DNA of 32,818 nucleotides from Clostridiales bacterium (GTDB lineage Bacteria; Bacillota; Clostridia; Lachnospirales; Lachnospiraceae). The position numbers and the translations under genes were made by a program. Positions 31,913 to 32,818 of the stretch are shown here, in pieces (position 1 is the stretch's first letter; every line of letters starts with the position of its first letter). The stretch spans positions 1 to 32,818 of the forward strand of contig JAJQFQ010000133.1 of assembly GCA_021201035.1 (NCBI GenBank), in the 5' to 3' direction. Under the pieces are notes generated by a model. The model did not search any database, was not told the origin of the DNA, and was given only the letters and a program-made list of their open reading frames with translations.

Positions 31913-32365
31913 TCAATTGTCCTCCTCATTATCGTTTTCTGTTTCTGCTTCGTTGGAGCTTTCATCCTCCGAGCGTTCATGTAGCTGCTCCAGGACGAGC
32001 TTCAGTCTGTCCGGCACCGGAAGCCCCAGGTGCGCCGCATTCTCCAGAATGGAGATCCCCTCGTTGGAGAGGTAAAAGAAAATGACTGCCGTCCGCAGCA
32101 CACTTCCCGTTCCGATGACCTGCGCGTCTAAAATGCTGCCGATGCCCACGAGCAGGAAGATTAAGACCTTGCGGCAAATACCTCGAAAGCCTACCTCGCT
32201 CGAAAGCTTCTGGTCGTTAATCGCGCACATCACCCCGGTGAGATAATCAATCACCACAAAGGCAATCAGGGCAAAGAGCAGCCCGTCGCAGCCTCCGAGG
32301 AAGTACCCCAGCCATCCTCCGATTGCGGTAAAGACCATCTGAATCAGGTTCCAAAATTCCTTCAT
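31913..32365 (-). CDS. Phage holin (toxin-secretion/lysis holin family)
   Basis: A small membrane protein of 150 aa that should form pores timing endolysin release. The start at ATG 32365 follows AGGTAGG. Hydrophobic segments are at about 10-27, 30-48, 70-87 and 95-110. The motif FVVIDYLTGVMCAI and the C-terminal SNEGISILENAAHLGLPVP are typical of the holin_4 family. A charged Glu/Asp-rich tail (SEDESSNEAETENDNEEDN) ends the protein and its gene runs into the endolysin gene. The order holin-endolysin is standard for phage lysis modules. Confidence 0.9.
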   Translation of the reverse strand: MKEFWNLIQMVFTAIGGWLGYFLGGCDGLLFALIAFVVIDYLTGVMCAINDQKLSSEVGFRGICRKVLIFLLVGIGSILDAQVIGTGSVLRTAVIFFYLSNEGISILENAAHLGLPVPDRLKLVLEQLHERSEDESSNEAETENDNEEDN

Positions 32366-32393
32366 AACACTACCTACCTTTCGATTTTTTATT

Positions 32394-32424
32394 AAAAAAA
32401 GCAGTCTCCGATGAGAAGAGCTGC
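32394..32424 (-). terminator. Terminator just upstream of the holin gene
   Basis: On the minus strand GCAG-C-TCT pairs with AGA-CTGC and is followed by TTTTTTT. It would stop transcripts entering from the right. The holin gene therefore seems to need antitermination or a promoter in the 30-bp gap after it. 32425-32579 otherwise holds no gene. Confidence 0.55.
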
Positions 32425-32579
32425 CAGTTTCCACACCATAATCAGCACAAATCTCCGCGCTGATATTTGTACAATTTATGCCTCCGATTGTGCTTGCTTT
32501 TATCTGCTTTCAGAGTGATTAATACACTACAAAAAACAACACCGCCACCAAAACGGCGAAGCCAAAAGGAGGATTTTTC

Positions 32580-32818
32580 ATGAAGACAAAGAACATCAAA
32601 GTGCAGTATTCTAACAAGTACCAGGCGAACGGCGGCCTGCTCCCAAAAATCCAGATGGAAGGCAAGTGGCTTGAAGCCCTCGGCTTTTCAGTCGGCACCC
32701 GCCTCGTGGTCGAGTACGAGGAAGGTTCCATCCGCATCCGGACCCTTTCGGAAGAGGAAGAGACGGCCATCCGCGAGCCGGCGCGTCAGCTGGAGGTCGA
32801 AAAGCGGCTCCGTGAAAT
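32580..32818 (+). CDS. SymE-like protein, partial at the right edge
   Basis: The ATG at 32580 has AAAGGAGG 6 nt upstream; the frame stays open to the window end (79 codons). The segment GGLLPKIQMEGKWLEALGF then SVGTRLVVEYEEGSIRIRT matches the SymE family (PKIxLxGKWLxxxGFxxG). These AbrB-fold proteins act as RNA-interfering toxins in the E. coli SOS-induced SymE/SymR system. It is divergent from the lysis genes. No matching antisense RNA promoter was found on the minus strand. Whether it is a toxin here or a harmless derived member cannot be told from the sequence. Confidence 0.75.
   Translation, partial: MKTKNIKVQYSNKYQANGGLLPKIQMEGKWLEALGFSVGTRLVVEYEEGSIRIRTLSEEEETAIREPARQLEVEKRLRE

Larger units (their letters stand above)
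26391..32818. mobile_element. Prophage-like element, recombinase and lysis end
   Basis: Evidence for a prophage is the run of minus-strand genes holin, endolysin, small regulators and two serine recombinases, ending next to a disrupted helicase. It extends past the right edge. No structural phage genes are in view. An integrative element that borrowed a lysis cassette is the alternative. The stretch 26391-26617 holds no gene, only the recombinase terminator. Confidence 0.75.

Overview
The window looks like a chromosomal segment of a Gram-positive gut Firmicute, most likely Lachnospiraceae or a related Clostridia. The reasons are strong AGGAGG-type ribosome binding sites, LPxTG-type surface proteins with class C sortases, a GH18/SPOR-amidase wall-lysis pair, TndX-like serine recombinases, and a DUF1703-type ATPase relic. 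No rRNA or tRNA gene was recognised.

Layout, left to right. (1) 94-2571: a GH3 beta-glycosidase with permuted domain order. (2) 2649-3861: an AAA-ATPase-like gene ruined by internal deletions, ending in a strong terminator. (3) 3938-7902: one N-acetylmuramoyl-L-alanine amidase gene (minus strand) split by a mobile element of about 3.1 kb. The element inserted exactly at the zinc-binding His-Gly-Gly motif. It carries a large serine recombinase, a small ORF coupled to it, and a 143-codon cargo ORF. Joining the flanks restores a 288-residue amidase in frame. (4) 7955-9820: a GH18 wall hydrolase immediately upstream of the amidase. (5) 9821-10198: a hairpin-rich intergenic stretch. (6) 10199-22405 (minus strand): a pilus locus in the order major pilin (LPQTG, YPK pilin motif), class C sortase, class C sortase, and a 2427-residue adhesin with about twelve Cna-B-like modules, a BspA-like leucine-rich block and an LPKAG anchor. 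(7) 22406-22878: a divergent promoter region. (8) 22879-24405: a sodium/proline symporter, followed by a Nudix hydrolase on the other strand. (9) 25019-26390: the 3' end of a DUF3427 helicase gene, frameshifted in an 8-bp homopolymer and cut at its 5' side. (10) 26391 to the right edge: the end of a prophage-like element, with two overlapping serine recombinases, a SHOCT-like protein, a zinc-ribbon/HTH protein, a 24-residue ORF, an endolysin, a holin and a divergent SymE-like gene running off the window.

How the parts fit. The pilus operon should build a covalently polymerised surface fibre, with the giant protein as an accessory or tip adhesin. The GH18 and amidase genes form a peptidoglycan-remodelling pair whose second member is switched off by the insertion. 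Two independent serine-recombinase elements have each landed inside a host gene (amidase, helicase). The amidase case is the best candidate for a reversible, excision-controlled gene.
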